Positions 31,320 through 32,358 of a stretch of DNA of 32,358 bases are shown in pieces. The DNA comes from Treponema sp. (GTDB lineage Bacteria > Spirochaetota > Spirochaetia > Treponematales > Breznakiellaceae), in the NCBI GenBank assembly GCA_031260245.1, contig JAIRKH010000044.1:1-32358 (forward strand), given 5' to 3'. A program made the position numbers and the translations under genes. Below the pieces are notes generated by a model. It did no database searches. It saw only the letters and a list, made by a program, of their open reading frames with translations, and had not been told where the DNA came from. Each line of letters begins with the position of its first letter. Positions within the stretch are counted from its first letter, which is position 1.

Positions 31320-31640
31320 TACGTAATACCCCTAAAATTCTTGAATACAAGCGCCTATAGCGCTAATTTATAAAAGAGCCGCTAGGCGCGCTGTGTAAAA
31401 TATTTCGCATAACGTTCCGACGGTATATGACGTTTTTCTGTTTATATATTTTCTTGATTATATACTTTCATTGCTTCTTTACTTATTTCTTCTACAGTCA
31501 TTCCAATATACAAATTATTCCATTCTGTATAATCAAATGTGTTTATTTCATTGGTATTATATTTCAAAATACCATCATCAATGGTTATAAAATTCTACAT
31601 TAATTGCGCATGACAAATGCAACGCATAGTTTTATTTTCA
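31320..31640. other. AT-rich gap with coding debris
   Basis: 321 bases. It contains a protein-like fragment on the minus strand (31442-31594). The rest shows only short inverted repeats such as GCGCCTATAGCGC (31351-31363). No complete gene, RNA or terminator is evident. Confidence 0.5.
31442..31594 (-). pseudogene. Fragment of an unknown protein gene
   Basis: An open frame of 50 codons on the minus strand, entered after a TAG and lacking a start codon at its beginning. It reads like protein (NTFDYTEWNNLYIGMTVEEI, ending KVYNQENI) and ends at TAA. It is AT-rich like the neighbouring SPFH gene and lies directly downstream of it on the same strand. It may be the tail of a decayed gene; no family is recognised. 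Confidence 0.35.
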
Positions 31641-32358
31641 TTATCCCTTGGCAATTTCTGTAATACCAGTTACCATGCTTGCCAAATTTTGTAAATCAGA
31701 CGGGATAATAATCTTTGTAGATTTTCCATCGGCGACTTTTTCAAGCGTTTCAAAACTTTTGAGTTTAATTGCGCCTTCTTCACCAATAGATTGTTTTATC
31801 ATAGCTAAACCATTAGCGGTAGCCTTCTGAACGGCCAAAATCGCTTGCGCTTGCCCCTCTGCTTCTTGTATAGCAGCTTCTTTTTTTGCTTCTGCTTGTA
31901 AAATTATTGATTGCTTTATACCTTCCGCTTCAAGAATAGCAGATTGTTTTTTGCCCTCAGCGGCAAGTACGGAGGCACGTTTTTCGCGTTCAGCCGTCAT
32001 CTGCATTTCCATTGCCGCCGTTACAGACGCCGGTGGATTTATATTTTTTACTTCAACCCGATTTACTTTTATTCCCCAAGCGTCAGTAGCTTCATCTAAG
32101 ATGCTGCGCAGCTTTGTATTTATTGTGTCCCGGCTTGTCAATGTCTCATCCAACTCAAGTTCGCCAATAACATTACGCAGTGTTGTTATTGACAATGCCG
32201 CAATTGCTTTTCCGGGATTTTCAACGCCATAGGTAAACAATTTTGCATCCGAAATCTGATAAAAAACAACCGTATCAACATCCAATGTTACATTATCTTT
32301 AGTTATAACCGGTTGAGGGGGATAATCAAACAGGTCTTCTTTAAGGGAGACTCTTTTG
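31641..32358 (-). CDS. SPFH/Band 7 (stomatin-like) protein, 5' end outside window
   Basis: The frame stays open to the right edge, reading KEDLFDYPPQPVITKDNVTL before the first candidate TTG at 32285, so the gene continues beyond the window and this is its C-terminal part of about 239 residues. The Band 7 core shows VDTVVFYQISD, TTLRNVIGELELDETLTSRD, and WGIKVNRVEVKNINPP. An Ala/Glu-rich coiled coil follows (AEREKRASVLAAEGKKQSAI), then the stomatin-type end LQNLASMVTGI. Such proteins form membrane-bound oligomeric rings or microdomains, often with an NfeD-type protease next door; the partner is not visible. Confidence 0.9.
   Translation of the reverse strand, partial: KRVSLKEDLFDYPPQPVITKDNVTLDVDTVVFYQISDAKLFTYGVENPGKAIAALSITTLRNVIGELELDETLTSRDTINTKLRSILDEATDAWGIKVNRVEVKNINPPASVTAAMEMQMTAEREKRASVLAAEGKKQSAILEAEGIKQSIILQAEAKKEAAIQEAEGQAQAILAVQKATANGLAMIKQSIGEEGAIKLKSFETLEKVADGKSTKIIIPSDLQNLASMVTGITEIAKG

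Overview
The window reads as ordinary chromosome of a spirochaete, most probably a Treponema-like gut or host-associated species. This rests on the gene set: long Prs, NFACT/RqcH-like protein, a PilZ protein of the spirochaetal style, a BatA-type operon, GlnN-type glutamine synthetase and a DUF4015 protein. I could not search a database, so the taxonomic call is an inference. Housekeeping genes look evenly mid-GC. Both ends and the stretch around 11.9-12.8 kb are visibly AT-richer, as expected of acquired or decaying DNA.

Layout. 1-1241: 3' part of a DNA methyltransferase fused to a Mrr-like nuclease and a PKD/Ig-like tail. 1415-1876: YbaK-type tRNA deacylase. 2020-5211: an operon with a near-perfect sigma-70 promoter (AzlD-like protein, DUF58 protein, membrane protein, BatA-type vWA protein), ended by a bidirectional terminator shared with a minus-strand tRNA-Lys. 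5431-9019: murD, scpA and a three-domain hisA-hisI-hisE fusion. 9074-11879: PilZ protein overlapping a Ppx/GppA phosphatase. 11881-12764: a broken DNA methyltransferase and a short ORF, probably restriction-modification debris. 12788-14364: ksgA and rlmE. 14513-15940 (minus): ssb and a DNA glycosylase/lyase. 16020-18068: hisH and an NFACT protein. 18184-20073: DEAD-box helicase with a DbpA-like tail. 20074-20852: a repeat-rich gap with a gene remnant. 20853-22016: metK. 22017-24654: glnN behind a sigma-54 promoter with tandem upstream sites and a structured leader. 24692-25252: a lone fumarase beta-type subunit. 25314-27651 (minus): a membrane protein with a degenerate GGDEF-like end, then prs. 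27922-29194: two TerD-family genes. 29298-31319: exported DUF4015 protein. 31641-end (minus): SPFH/stomatin-like protein cut by the window edge.

How the genes fit together. Histidine synthesis is represented by the hisA-IE fusion and, separately, hisH. RNA and ribosome maintenance is prominent (ksgA, rlmE, the DEAD-box helicase, the NFACT protein, YbaK). The PilZ protein and the degenerate GGDEF-like membrane protein suggest cyclic-di-GMP signalling.

The two strongest regulatory signals are these. First, glnN has a textbook -24/-12 sigma-54 promoter, two 17-bp direct repeats at the usual enhancer distance, and a leader with two mutually exclusive hairpins. Second, in at least six genes a good sigma-70 promoter ends so close to the start codon that the mRNA should be leaderless or nearly so, and none of these has a Shine-Dalgarno sequence, while other genes in the window have strong ones.
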